NCBI GenBank assembly: GCA_964304625.1
Contig: OZ199840.1
Location: forward strand, 10,230,001-10,294,000
Direction of reading: 5' to 3'
From: Kudoa neothunni
Taxonomy: Eukaryota; Cnidaria
Length of the DNA stretch: 64,000 nt
In this document: positions 13,131 to 25,793 of the stretch, piece after piece
How positions within the stretch are numbered: position 1 is the first letter of the stretch
Layout of the letters: each line of letters begins with the position of its first letter
The notes under the pieces: model-generated
The model's database searches: none
The model's input: only the letters and a program-made list of their open reading frames with translations
What the model was told of the DNA's origin: nothing
Program-made: the position numbers and the translations under genes

Positions 13131-14212
13131 CAGTGTTGCCAAGCGTGTCCGATTTCGGACAAATTAGCCAAAATTGTCCGGTTTTTTCCATGTGTCCTAT
13201 TTTGTCCGATATTTACTCTTGTTCTTCGATAGACTGAATAATCGCAAAAGAGAGTTTCAAAGATACGGAGTTTTTGCAAATTCACAAAAAATAGAATTTA
13301 ATCGTTGCTGATTTCATTACGAGAAATCTTCGAATAGAAAATTTTATACTTGGAACAATGCTTTATTTCAAATTGAAATGTCCGCAATAGAAGTTCACCA
13401 AACACAAGATACAAATTGGAATTTTAATAATTCTTAAAGCCCACGTAATACAAAAATTGAGCTCAGAAAAACATGCCAAAAATTTATCAAAATGAACACA
13501 TTCTTAAATTTTATGCTCCTGTTAAAACCAACATTTTGGATTTTTTACCATTATTAGCGACAAAACATAGTTTTATCATGGCCATGAATCATTTTGGTAT
13601 AATTACGAGGAGATTGTTGTGCTTGAATTTAAAAAAAGACTCTGATGTTGGTGATATTCAATGCTAAGTTATCATCACAAGTGTTTGTTATCAATTTTCA
13701 AAAAATTCTTATTTTAGGTATTATCTACTTGACTAATTTTTATTAATTTTAATGAATCAATGGTCGCACATACAAATAAAACCTCATCCAGGTCTGGTCT
13801 AGGTATTAGTTGTCACGTGATGCTAAAAAATCGAACGAAAGGCTGTAATAAAATTGTTTGATTAAATAATTAACAATCGCCTTTTGGCCATTGTTTTTCG
13901 GCAAATAAATTTTTATTCTATCGGAAAATACTGCATATCTACTTCCTCTAGCTCTGATTAACGCTTCTCCAGAAATATCATTGTCTCGTCTGGAATTATC
14001 GAAAATATCAGAAGCACTTGAATTTTGTGCGCTACATTAGATAATTTTGTTCTAATGAGGAAATTTTTCAACACGTTTACCAAAAAATGTCATAAATTTA
14101 AAGTTTCTGAGTTAATCATAAATTAACGTAATATTTATATGTATATATAATTAAATATTGGTTCTGTTTTAACAGAAAATTCCTATTTGTCCGATTTGGG
14201 TTGGCAACGTTG
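13131..14212. mobile_element. hAT-like element of about 1.1 kb
   Basis: The left end CAGTGTTGCCAAGC and right end GGTTGGCAACGTTG are inverted repeats. They continue inward as TGTCCGATTTCGGAC and TTTGTCCGATTTGGG, so the terminal similarity exceeds 30 bp. CAGTGTTGCCAAC is a common hAT tip. The 8-bp flanks do not match each other. The interior has short frames without a transposase I can recognise. Confidence 0.5.
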
Positions 14213-14407
14213 GTAGCAGATGTATTTAATTGTGACAACGATAAGTAACGAAATATATCGAATTAGATCATACACAAAATTGCGCCATGAAATTCAACCC
14301 CGAAATTTATACCAAAAAATTAATGATGGATACAATTTATAGATTTTTAAGATGACACATTGTTTGGGAATAGTCTTAAACAATATTATTCTGTACACGT
14401 TAAATAA

Positions 14408-14877
14408 CTAGATTTGTTCGTAAGATGGGGGAGGAGGATCTTCATTGTGGTGGGCATTGAGGGCTGTCGGATAGTTTGAATCGAAGTAGTCTGGAGCGAG
14501 TGGGGGCTTGTGTATGAAGTGATCTCTGTCTAGAATGTTGGAAGAGGTTTGCTCCACAACGGCCACTTCATGTGGAGTGATCACAATGTATTGGGTTGGA
14601 TTGTTGTAACCTGCCGCTAAATGTACCTCTTCGTTGTCATCACCTATACAAACCAAATTATATAAACGTCCAGTATATCGTTGGTCATCGAGATGACTTT
14701 TCCGACATCCAAAACTCCAGGAAAAGCCATGCATGCAATGATACCAACATCCGATTCACACGCCACAAAATTACATTGTCTGTTGTAGTAGTTTTTGCAA
14801 AGTGTATAAACGTAATAAAAAAATAGTATCAAAATAAAAATAATCACAGAGCATGAGTACAAGCTCGAAAATAGCAT
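14408..14877 (-). CDS. Small single-pass membrane protein with PPSY tail (family member 2)
   Basis: Exon 1 is 14745-14877 and exon 2 is 14408-14643, joined by a 101-bp intron (donor GTATCA, acceptor GTATAG) in phase 1; 122 residues. The frame upstream of the ATG is closed by a stop. Residues about 5-25 are a hydrophobic membrane segment (SVIIFILILFFYYVY) followed by CKNYYNR, which predicts a cytoplasmic C-terminus. The acidic, Asn/His-containing tail ends DPPPPSYEQI, so the PPxY motif is four residues from the C-terminus. Splicing joins ESDV to GDDNEEV smoothly. Exon plan, phase, strand and motif position match family members 1 and 3. It probably recruits a WW-domain protein, by inference from the motif alone. 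The family is not recognised. Confidence 0.72.
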
Positions 14878-16027
14878 AACGATATTCGAATTCGTTTTTG
14901 GTCGGCCTCATTATTTAAATCATTAATCCACTTATTTTTAAGCATAAGGGTAGTTTTAGCCATAGTAATTCTTGCAGATTTCACAGTTGTAACAACAAAA
15001 CGACGCATTGATAATTTTTATAGGCGCTAAATTAAGTGATAACACAACTTTGTGATTATTTATCAACTAACGAGGAGATAACAGTTTTACATCAATCATA
15101 TCCCATACTTAGTTGGAGTTAATTATTTCAGACGTGATAAATTGGTTATTATATTGGACGCTTGTGTCGATGTCGGACAAACATTATAGATAATAGATTT
15201 ATTTAAATATCTTTGTAGGTTGATATAGTAATTTTAAAAGGGATTGCTCTTAAAGTTGTTCTTATTGGACCTTCTTTATTTGTATCAAAGCTAAAAAATA
15301 ACATTTTACTTTATCAGCTAGCATTTATGAACTTCATTAATTTTCAAATCGAATTACTAGTATGATTCAATCAATAATGAAAACATGTTTCACTTATATA
15401 ATAATTAGGTAGTTGAACAGTTTAAAAACGATACAGTCTTGCGATAAAATATTTTTACCCACGACACACTTTCTAATCGAATTAAGGATTGAACTATTAT
15501 TGGATGTATTTTTAACAAGAATAAGTATATAGCCGTGAATATTGGTATAATCAATTTTTGTGATTAATGAAAATCTATTGGTAAGCGAAAATTGAAGAAT
15601 TTTCTGACTAGATCCCATTGAAATAGTTCTCGGTGGATATAGATGAGATTTATATACAGTAAAGTCTTGATATAAAGTGCTTCAATATAACGTAGTTGAC
15701 ATTTTCTGTCAAAGTTTAGGTTGAGTTAGTAAATATTTTGATTGTCATAGTTACTTAATTAAGAAATAAACAACAATAAGCAAAAATTGTGATTTTTTTT
15801 TATTATAATTCGAAGGCAGTTTGAGTGATTTGCTATAGCGAAGTAGAATTCTCTGTTCTAACCGGTGTAATCCTCTCAATTGCATAACTTAACGAGAAAT
15901 ATGGAGAATAACTATTAGCATGATAAATAATATTTAGTTGACGCTAGTTTCGACTATGATTAATTATTTCTGGGACTTAAATGTGATATAAACTAGACTA
16001 ATTTCCAAATAAAAAACCACATTATAT

Positions 16028-16410
16028 AAAACTAGTGTGAACTGGCCGTCGTTGTTTGGGGAAAATTTCGCATAGAAACGTTTTTTAATAACATTTAAAA
16101 AATATATTGAAATTTCGAATTAATCCATAGAAGAAAAATAACTAAAAAATTTTAAGCTACATTAACGATTTGGATTATGAAATTTAAATAATGATCATTT
16201 CTTGGAAGGAGTATTCCAATCCCGGCGTTTATTTAAAAATTTTGTGGTTCGACATCAACGCTAAACAATTTAAGGTCAGCATAGGATTTTTTTCATTCCC
16301 GAATTATTTATATTACATTAAAGTGTTATCTAGAACGTTATTTTTTGGACTGGAGGATTTTTAAAAGTCGAATTCTGGCCCAGATCGAAAACTGTGTGCA
16401 CCACTATGTT
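16028..16410 (+). repeat. Dispersed repeat R1, copy 1
   Basis: Begins AAACTAGTGTGAACTGG and runs through GTTTTTTAATAACATTTAA, a TCCCGGCGTTTATT block and TTAAAGTGTTATCTAGAACG. The same blocks in the same order occur at 39,823-40,210. The opening phrase (ACTAGYG-KGAACTGSC then GTTGYTTGGG) is found in several invertebrate repeats. I cannot assign a class. Confidence 0.55.
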
Positions 16411-17570
16411 TTTAATATCATAAAATATACAAAAAGCAATAATTAATTGTGTACAAATTAATAATAATATTTAACGTGCCCTTATCCGAATAGAATCAGA
16501 ATGGTTCGATCTCAATTTTGTCTCATTTAGAAAAGTATATCCACTTTTTTCGATTAGACCTAATATAATATTGATTAATTTTGTATTTATATTATTTATT
16601 GGTACGTATACACGAAAGTGAATACTAATGAAGGTTGAATTACCTTGAGTTTTATTTGACACTGTTTTGGACGGAATGAAAAACTAAAATGTTAATTTTT
16701 AAGGCTCATCGATTAATTAAATTAGATATGATCAAATACACTTAATTTTAATTAGAAAACATTTATATATTAATTGCTTCTAAATTCTAATGTGATGGGA
16801 GGTTTGTTCAAAATTATCAACAGTTTAAGTAAAAAAATCAATACTTTTGAAAGAAATGATGGGCGGAACTTTTTTTTAAGACGTGGAATGCGATAAAAAA
16901 ATTGAGAAACACTACCTTAAGGTTTTATACTCGTTTAGCCACAACAGTGGCCATTTGAGGTGTAAATTCTGGCCCTAGAAAGTACATATGCTTGCGTAAC
17001 GACAATTTCTAATCCCATCAACTCATCCACAATCTGCATACAGGTTTTATTTTTTATATTTTACTAAATCAAATTAATTCTTCCCTAATTTCTCGCTCTT
17101 AAAAAACTAGAGATAATTAAAAATAGGCATTTTAAATATTTATTATTATTAATCGTTTCGTATTGAAAATTATATTAATCATTTTCAATATAATTTCTAG
17201 AATTCCAATAATATCATTCCCTTAAAATCATTTTTTGATCAAGTTGACAAAAAAAAAAATTTTTCGGGTATATCCCTCGGATATGTTCGTTTATACTCGC
17301 CCAAAAATTTTACTTGTGTTTACTCTTAAAAATTCAAAAATAGAACTCCTTTAGCCCATTAAACTAAATTAAGAATTTTGAATTTAATTTTGGGTTACTG
17401 CGTCTTTTGGTTTCTGACAAAAAAATGGGTTCAACTTGACCCGTAAAGAAGAAAATGTATAGTCTTAATTATGTCGTGAATCAATTATTCGATCCTCATA
17501 TTACTTAACTTTTAATGTATAAAATATTGTTTCGAATAATAAGAAATATCTAAAGAAGATTGGGACTCTA

Positions 17571-18439
17571 TTAACCTTTCCGCTAAGAAGGGGGGTGTAT
17601 ATTAGGTACCACAAATAAGATAAATTCCTCCCAATTCCTAACAAACTCAATTTATTCTATTGAAATTTCATGAATGCTTCCCTAATAATTCAGTACACCA
17701 ATAGGTAAAAAGTTAATGTATATCTAACTTTTAACAAGAAGTATGGCTTCAAATTTTTAATTAGTCAGATGGGTTCGTTCATAATAATCACTTTTGCCAC
17801 TGCAAAATATTCATTTACATTTTTTTGGATATTTAAATCAAATATATCTCAATAATTTTAATTTTGGCCAGGTATTTTCAAATTTAAATTATGAGATAAG
17901 AATTAACGAAGATTAATACATAACAGTCGTGGTCTGGTGAATGCTATTTCGTTGTAAAGTTGAGAGTTTCAGTTTAATTTAAACATTTAATGGGTTATGA
18001 GGGAAACTTAATGAATAACATGGAGTAGATGCCTGGTTTCGAGATTAAGGCGTTACTATAACCTGAGGATGATCCCGCGTGCTATTGTTACCCCAATATT
18101 TTGATAATATGTTGATAGGTTTGTGTGCACTCCTCCATAAGTTTAGAAGTTTTATTCGAAATTAGACTTGTCTCGTACTTGAAACTATATAATATCGACA
18201 ACAAATTTAATAAAAGATTTATTCGGGCGTAGGTTGATGTTTAAATTGTAGAATACCTATCGATTAATGGGGTTTCATGGCCGATTATACTCAATAATAT
18301 ATAAAGTGTTGATGAATTAAAATATATTAGAAATATGTTTTAAGTAGATATGAGTTGTTAAAATAATAAAAAAATAATTTCTAATGGGGTCTCTCGGGGA
18401 CCCACGGGATTTTTTCGAGCTCGGTACGGAAAGGGTTAA
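17571..18439. mobile_element. TTAA-flanked piggyBac-type non-autonomous element
   Basis: Starts TTAACCTTTCCGCTAAG and ends GGAAAGGGTTAA, i.e. inverted CCTTTCCG tips inside TTAA duplications, 869 bp long. Near the right end is GGGTCTCTCGGGGACCC, a palindrome comparable to the GGGGTAAAnTTTACCCC blocks of other members. No transposase seen. Confidence 0.5.
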
Positions 18440-18743
18440 TATGTGGTTTAACGGATAACAATGTAGGTTGTAGTTAGATTAGCCCCAAGGAGACATGAGA
18501 AGTATATTTTATTTTAAAAACAAGTTTATCCTTAATAATATAAATATTTATGAAAACTTATTTAAAACTTGTCATTTTTGAAGTAGTAAATTTATAGATA
18601 GATCGTAATATATATTGGACTGAATAGCAAGCAGCACAAAAGAAAAACTGTTGGCAATAAATACAAAATTATTTTATGAAATAATTAAATACCAAATGTA
18701 AAAAATTTGGCGATGGTTTCCAAATATCTTACATCGGGTCATT

Positions 18744-19258
18744 TCAACCTATTGGTTGGTATGGCGGAGGTGGTTCGTTTGGGTTATGTTGAAGGTATTG
18801 CTGGTTGTCAATATTTTGGTCAATGTCATCATAATAACTGGATGATTCAGCTGAATTTGTAGGTAGGCAATCAATGCGTGCCTCAGTGACAACAATAAGA
18901 TGTGACCTTCTGGGTACAGTATTTGATTCGGTTGTTTTTCCACCTAAAAAAAGTACATAATGATTCACCGATAAAGCATGAAAACCACAAGCCAATAAAT
19001 AAATATTCGACATGTCGCAAATAAATACTATCGCTTAAATTTATTGAAATATAAACTAGTGAAGAACAACATTGTAAAATTGTTCACGCTTTTATCTCCA
19101 CTTTTTAAGGGTTGCGTTTTTAATGATAAAATTGAAAATCGGCATTTGATACTCAAGAATTTGCAGCATTTCCATATAGAAGAACTTATGACATATATCA
19201 AGATGGCCAATAATATTGTTCCACTAATAACTCTAAACACAGTACCGATATCGTCCAT
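18744..19258 (-). CDS. Small single-pass membrane protein with PPPPY tail (family member 3)
   Basis: Exon 1 is 19153-19258 and exon 2 is 18744-18943, with a 209-bp phase-1 intron (donor GTATCA, acceptor TTTTTTTAG); 101 residues. Residues about 8-28 (VFRVISGTILLAILIYVI) form the membrane segment, followed by WKCCK. The paired Cys next to the membrane could be palmitoylated. The tail holds RRSHLIVVTEAR, an acidic Tyr/Asp/Asn/Gln stretch and the C-terminal EPPPPYQPIG. The donor of this gene and that of member 2 both read GTATCA, and the intron sits within about 10 residues of the membrane segment in members 1 and 3. WW-domain recruitment is the likely role, inferred from the motif. There is no recognised homologue, and the exon 1 assignment rests on the phase match and the membrane segment. 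Confidence 0.68.
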
Positions 19259-20199
19259 TTCTATTCCACTTAGGCCTTTTCAGCAGGAATTAACTATTAT
19301 TCTCTTAAAACTGATAATATTTTCTCCAATGAATTAACACAAAGATAAATCGGTTAAGATGATGATTAACGATGATCATTCAAATAACTGTTTCGTTATC
19401 AATAGCTTAGTTGAATAGGTCATTTATATGAAGTATAATAAACCATGAACTTATCAAGTTTCGTTTCATACCTAAACACGAATATTTATTAAATAAGTAA
19501 TAGAGAGATTTTACATAGAGAAAAAAATGTCTGTAGAAAATTTTCAGGGTGTAAAATCCAAATTTTTTAAGTCCCTCTATGATTTATTGGTCTTTATAAA
19601 GAAATTTGTCTTTAGGTTTCATCGCATTAAAAAGTAGCACTAAACTCCGCAAATTTTATTTTAATCTCTTTATTAATAAATTATTTGTACATAATTATTC
19701 CTATTTAATAGAAGTAAACTAGTTGTAAAATTATCTAATAAACGAAGTTAATTTTTTAAGTAGAAACTTCTAAATTTATTTTTTTGGTTATAAAATAAAA
19801 ACCGAATCATAATTAACCAATTAACTCTCCGGAGCACACGCGAGTAACTAATTGTACGAGTAAGCGTGGGTTAAAAATTAACTCCACTCTAAAAACACGA
19901 AAATCTGAAATTATAAATTATTAAAATAAAACGTTACACGATGAGAAAATTATTCAAAGCAAATAGTTGTAGGAAAAAATATTAAATTTAAGTTCTAATT
20001 AATCAAATAAAATAATATAAACAATTGTTAATCTATATTACAGCTAGATATGTGGATTTAATTGATCATATTGAATAAAATTAATTAAACCAACCAAGTT
20101 TTTTAGTAAAAGTTTATGAAATAAAAAAACTCAATATGCATAAAAATAACCCCAACGAATATTTAATATTATAACCAATATGGAATAGTTAATATTTTG
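19259..20199. other. Intergenic spacer, nothing seen
   Basis: AT-rich stretch between PPxY gene 3 and the first large paralogue. No splice-supported coding sequence or repeat was recognised. Confidence 0.5.
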
Positions 20200-22249
20200 T
20201 TATACGAAACCTTTTTGGCGACTTTCGATTTGAACAAATTTTTTAGATCTTTTCACATAAAACAAGACACCAACAATCAGCAATAATATAACTACTCCAG
20301 CCATACTACTTGTAATTGCAGCCACGTTCGTTTTACTCATACTATTAGTAACCGATGTGGTAGTGCTTTTATTTGTTTGAATGTCAGTAATGGATGAGTC
20401 AAATATTGGGTCTGTTATAGTTGAGGAGTTAGATTCAGTCTCTGAAGTGTTTATAGGCTGGTTTACACCATTAACATCCTTAACGATTTCTTTATCCAAA
20501 ATCTCCTTATTTTGATGTTCGGGCACTCCTTTATTTTTTGATCCCCTTTTCAAAATTTCTTCTTGCGAAGATGGATTGTCTGTTTGAGTGTGCGGGACAT
20601 TTGCCGCATTTTCTTGGGCGGGGGGAATAATTTCTAAAATAAGGTAAATCCTTAACAGGAACTACTACATGCACGTTTATTTCAGAAATTATATTACCTG
20701 TAGGTAAGTTGAATTGATTTATCAATTTTCCAGTTTCTTGTTCCAATTGAATCATATAGGTAGTAAACGAAAATCTATCGTCACGAACCATGCCATCTAT
20801 TTCGCTAATGCGCGACTTCGCAGTATCGATTATAGTTAGATAGTCAGTAATTTCTTTTGAATCTCTAGTGGAAACATAACTGTATACATTTTGAGAGTAT
20901 TTTGATAATTTGATTTCGATTGGGTGACCAGGTGTTAAATTATCATTCTGTATTTCATCTATAACAGAAAGAACTTCTTTTGTAATCTCTACACTTCCTT
21001 TCTCGTTTGTGGCCTTATTTAAAACATTGTCACGTTTTGCTGAGATGTCTTTTATTAAAGCTTCCAGTTGAGTTAGTTTTGATATCTGAATAGCTCTTTT
21101 GGATTTTATGACCTCCAATTGACTCATATGATTTTGCAGTAAATTTATTTTGGCTTTCAACAAAGAACTGACTTCTATAGTAAGTTGATGGAGGTTCTCT
21201 GATACTTTTTGGATTAAAGTATTTATTTCATTGGTTTTTTGTTCAGCCTTAACTTTACTTACATCTATATTTCTAAATGAACTGTTTAGTTTTGCAATTT
21301 CACTCAAGAAATATTGTGGTGTATTTTCATGAATCTTTTCTATCCAATCTGAATAGGTTCTTAGTTCTGTAGACAAACTATTTTTTAAATTATGAGTTTC
21401 CCCTGCAAATTTTCCTATGTCAGTTTTTATGTCTTCGTATTTTTGAATGGTGGTTTTTATAATGGGGTTTATTGAAGGAATCACTTTACCTGTTTCACAT
21501 GTGTCTTTTATCGCATCAACATCGCTTTGTATTTCCGAATATGTTTGATCTAAATTGTCCTGTATTTTGTAAGAGCTGATTATATTTTTATAGATATTTG
21601 CGTCATTTCGAACATTACCACCGCAAACATCCTTTGCGGTTTTTATAGAGGTGAATAATAAATCAATATAATCATGCTCATCTTTAATACGTTCAATTGC
21701 CAATCGGGCTTTCTGGATTTTGGTCCTTAAATTAGAGTTTTCGTTTGATAGATCTTTGTGTGCAGTTCTCGAAGCTTTTACGTCATTTATTAAGCCATCG
21801 AATTGCTTATAGTATTTCGATAATACTGCATTAACAGCTGGAATCTTTTCTATGATAAACTTTGCATCTTTTAAGATTTTCAAAGCTGAACTCATCTTTG
21901 AGAACGTATCGTGTGGGTTCAAAACGTAATGTCGTGGATTTATCTCTTTGCTTCTGAAATCACGTTCCAGCTGATCAATGTCGCAATGTTTAAAGTCTTT
22001 GTCACCCAAAGTGTATTGACTTCTCATATATTTTTCAAAAGGTGCATTAGGATTATTGGTGCATTTTATTTGATGCATAGTGGTGAAATCTCTATCATTT
22101 TGTAATTTGAGGCCACTTTCGTTGTCAAATGAGCGATCCAAAAATACATCAGCTCGTAATAGACTACATTTAACTAGAGATATTAGTTATGAATATTACA
22201 TCAATATTTGAAATAATTTACTTGATATCAATAGCAACAAAAACCACAT
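20200..22249 (-). CDS. Tandem membrane-glycoprotein-like family, paralogue A
   Basis: Exon 1 is 22222-22249 (MWFLLLLIS, signal peptide), then a 48-bp phase-1 intron and coding sequence to 20200. The last part is in another frame. A phase-1 intron at 20634-20697 (64 bp, CAG|GTAATA to TTTTAG) restores it and gives 645 residues. Alternatively, one C too many in the C6 run at about 20,618-20,623 would do the same without an intron. The ectodomain (about 30-530) is helical and Lys/Glu-rich, with four cysteines shared by paralogues B and C (KC near the start, HC, VCGG, TCE). A Ser/Thr-rich stalk, a membrane segment (AGVVILLLIVGVLFY) and a basic tail KRSKKF follow. The protein should be a type I surface protein. 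No known domain is recognised, and function is unknown. Its neighbours B and C are clear paralogues on the same strand. Confidence 0.75.
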
Positions 22250-25200
22250 TACCCTCTTATAAATTTCTTTAGATACCGATGGATTTTAAATATATTAACT
22301 TTACACAAATTATATCAATACTATAAATATGCATATATTTAATATTCAAAAACATTATATATTATTAAAATCGTGTTATACTGTATATTGATTAAATAAA
22401 ATTAAACAAGTCATTAGGTAGATTGTAATTAATTTTTAATACAAATAATTATACCGTCCCTGATTCTAATTAAACACAAAATACAGTTTTTATTAGTAAT
22501 AATCATTCATTTGTAAGTAGCGTGTTTCCGTTATTATAAGACCCAATGATATTTTTGAACTAAGTTTTAATATAAGATTTAGTTAAATACTCAAAATCTG
22601 GTTATTTTGAATTATATAGCGAAAAATCTCTAATAATAAAATTTTATGGGTAGTTGATAATAATTAAACTTTCAAAGTAAAGTAATCATTTTTAACATAG
22701 ATTTCAACATTTGATTGTCAATTATCTTCATTTTTGAGGAAACGATAAATATACTTATCAAATTATATGTTCCTCGTCGTATTTCTTTCAATTAAATGTT
22801 ATTTTGTGTATTAAAAAAAAGTTTTTATTATATTTTTGTTATCTGAGCTAAATAATGCATAGAAACTATTGACTGCCAAAAATATTAGACCTAACGCTCC
22901 TTATTAAACTAAAAAATATAAAACCTGACCTATATTCGGGGTAACACGGTAGGTGATTAATCGTAATATAAATATATCTCACTCATATTTAAATTTTTTG
23001 TAAATAATAAAAGTTTAAATGTTAATAAATATACCTATTATAAAATTTATCCAATATTGTTTATTAGTAAATTTTACCCGTTAATACGGTGATATGTGGA
23101 ATGGACACAGTCCATCAGCAGGATCAATTATAGGATGTAAATATAATCGCATATATTTCCTATAGTTTGTGTTTGAATGATTTTGTATAATTATATTAGT
23201 TATATATTAATAAATATTTTTATTTTATGGATTTAAAGTGTATCTGAAGGTTTAATTCTTGCCTCCAAAAACCGATATTCAACCATTTAACCATTAGTAG
23301 GAATTCTTGTCTGGAGCGACTAGCTAAACAAACAAAACCCTTTACGTTTCAACAATGATATAAATTGTAAATCCTTATATAATAATAGCAAACTTCAAAA
23401 ACGTTTAAAAAATAATTATTTTCTCTAATATTTATTTCAATAAGAGAGATTAGTTTAGAAATGCAATAGAAACTTTTTTCATCGATATAAAAACGAAGCA
23501 AGTGGGGAACGTTGGCCACCGCTAGGTTTCAAGTTTGTCACCGAGTAAAAAATTAAATCAACTATCTTTCATACTATAGAGAGAGAGAGAGAGAAATAAA
23601 CGTAAAGAAACAAAAAAAATTGTATATTGAAGCCAATATATTTTTATTTTGAACATTGGTTATACTTACCCGAATAATTAAATCGACCAAAATATCCTCA
23701 AAACTAATGCATCGAGTGTTTATTATTTATCATTTTGGCGATTAAACATTTTGAGAATATTTTCTTAAAGTTTGATCCCATTATTTCGATTTCTTAGGAA
23801 TAATATGACTTGGGTGATTTAGTTACATTCTGATCCTCCGATAGTTAACAAGTAATGATTGGTAGAAACATAATAAATATTATACTGTTTAATTTTAAAC
23901 ACCCAAGTTGATTAAAAGCCTAAGAATTTGCCTCCTAAGCACGCAACATCTAACACGCTTGATTTTATCGTTCAGCGAACTTGTACGAAGTGTTATATTA
24001 GCTTGCCGAATTGGCTTCGGGAGGATTAACTGACCCAATGAATCATCTTTTTCCCAAAATTCAGCCGGTAGAAATTTTTTAAATTTTGTTTAACTTTTTG
24101 AAATATTTTTTTATTATCTATCGTAAAATAAAAACTTGAGGTCCAAAAGATCCCAAGTTGGTTAATTCGTTAGAGGGTTAATAACAATATTTTTTAGTTA
24201 TTAGTTAATCAATGGGACCTTGGTAAAAGTTTTGAATGAGAAAAATAATTATAATTGTAAGTCAATTTATCAAAAAAACGAATGCCATTATTAAAGTGTA
24301 TCGATGTGCATTAAAAAGTATATATTGACACAATATTACAAAATTTCTACGTTTTGTAATGTTTTAACATATGAAAAACATTTTGTTATAATTAGTATTA
24401 AAATATGTTCAAAACTTACTCTTTATCATATAAAACCTCAAAACAATTATTTAAATCTTATAGAAACCATTTTTTACCGATAGATAAATAGGTATTCTGC
24501 GAGAAATAATTATTAACAAATTATTCGTGGCCCAATTGAAATATATGAAATAAGAAAATTATACCTCGTTCCCAATAATTATATTTGAGAATATTAAATT
24601 TATTATAAACGGCATTATGTATTATGTTAATTGAACTAATTATAAATATTATCGGAATAAAACTCATTTATGAATAAGGTCTTTTATTTGAACGAACTTT
24701 TATCACCTATAATTGATTATTAGTAATATTTAAAATAAAGTGTATATAAATCTATTCAAAAATTATTATAAAAATATTACAAGAGCATTTTGATAGAAAT
24801 TTCTGCGATAAAAAAGCTCACGATTTACCGTTAAACTATAATGACGAATAATCCTTAAACCAGTGTTTCCTAACCTTTTTTGTATCGCGCCCTACATTTT
24901 CCATAAAAAAAGTTCCATGCTCCATCTTTCTTAAAATTTTGTGTGATGCAAATCGTCAATTAAAAATTAGCGATATCGAAAATCGCGATATTGATTTCAA
25001 AGTATGTCATCATTATCCGTGTCACACCAAACTCAATATTTTTCGCGTCCCATCAGAGCGATTCATTAAACGTTTAAAAATTTCCATGCCTCACAAAAAA
25101 TTTTTCACACCCCACCGGTGGGAAACACTGCCTTAGATTTGGATATATGGATGACATAAATATTTCATGACTTTATAACCATTTTTTATAAACAAAAATA

Positions 25201-25793
25201 TGATTTATTATAATTTGAAAATATTGATTTTAACTCTCCAATGATGCGAAAATCGTTAGAAGATTAAAAAACTTAATTCTGTGCACAAAAATTTGGTGTA
25301 AATTCAGGTTTTCAAAAACGATAAAATAAGCTTTAATTAGCTGATGTCTAATTAATATATTTTTATTTAGGATTTTTTATGAGATATGTAAAATTTAACG
25401 ATTATTAATTTTTAAGTTAAATTTTAATTATATTATTATATAAAATAATAAGTTTATATATCTATAGATACCTTTACTAAACAAATATATCTTTAAAAAT
25501 ATTAATATTTTTAATCTATAAAAATGAATACACATTTGTTTGTAATTTGATACATCAATAAGTCGTAAGCCAGTCTGTAAATAATCATTTTACAAAAACG
25601 AAGAATATATATTATCAATTTATTATTTATATACATAAGTTAATTTAACAAATTATTGTTTTAACTGCATAATCTTGCGCACAATAAAAACAAACCTTTG
25701 AAACCATACAGAAATATGTTAAATCTAATAATAATCATACTTATAGTCAAATGTATTTGCAAATTTCAATTTTTATGGTCGATTTTCATGTTT
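22250..25793. other. Spacer between paralogues A and B
   Basis: No gene seen. It contains an (AG)n run near 23,576-23,594, the right tip of a TTAA element at about 24,168-24,182 (GTTAGAGGGTTAA) whose left end I could not place, and the hAT-like MITE at 24,861-25,130. Confidence 0.55.
24861..25130. mobile_element. hAT-like MITE, 270 bp
   Basis: Starts CAGTGTTTCCTAACC and ends GGTGGGAAACACTG, near-perfect inverted repeats of the hAT type. The flanks CCTTAAAC and CCTTAGAT agree at 6 of 8 positions, as an aged 8-bp target duplication would. The right half is shared with 3450-3635. A similar right end lies near 16,900. Confidence 0.72.

Larger units (their letters stand above)
4530..14407. other. 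Gene-poor repeat region
   Basis: No host gene was found in nearly 10 kb between the first and second PPxY genes. Identified content is MITE-B copies (5.2, 6.5, 10.6 and 12.4 kb), a piggyBac remnant (5.85-6.48 kb), two SINE copies (6.8 and 11.1 kb), a possible LINE tail (9.2 kb) and a hAT-like element (13.1-14.2 kb). The remainder (7.3-9.1, 9.4-10.6 and 11.5-12.3 kb) is AT-rich sequence in which I see nothing specific. Confidence 0.55.
14878..18743. other. Intergenic, repeats only
   Basis: No gene seen between PPxY genes 2 and 3. The region holds the left copy of a roughly 380-bp dispersed repeat at 16,028-16,410, a hAT-like right end near 16,890-16,915 (TTGAGAAACACTA) and the TTAA element at 17,571-18,439. 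Short reading frames elsewhere look like chance. Confidence 0.55.

Noticed and set aside
13473-13667. hAT transposase fragment inside the 13.1-kb element
   Set aside because: No hAT dimerisation or catalytic motif could be recognised in the short frames.
19044-19337. A plus-strand 97-codon frame
   Set aside because: It is opposite exon 1 and the intron of PPxY gene 3 and shows no domain.
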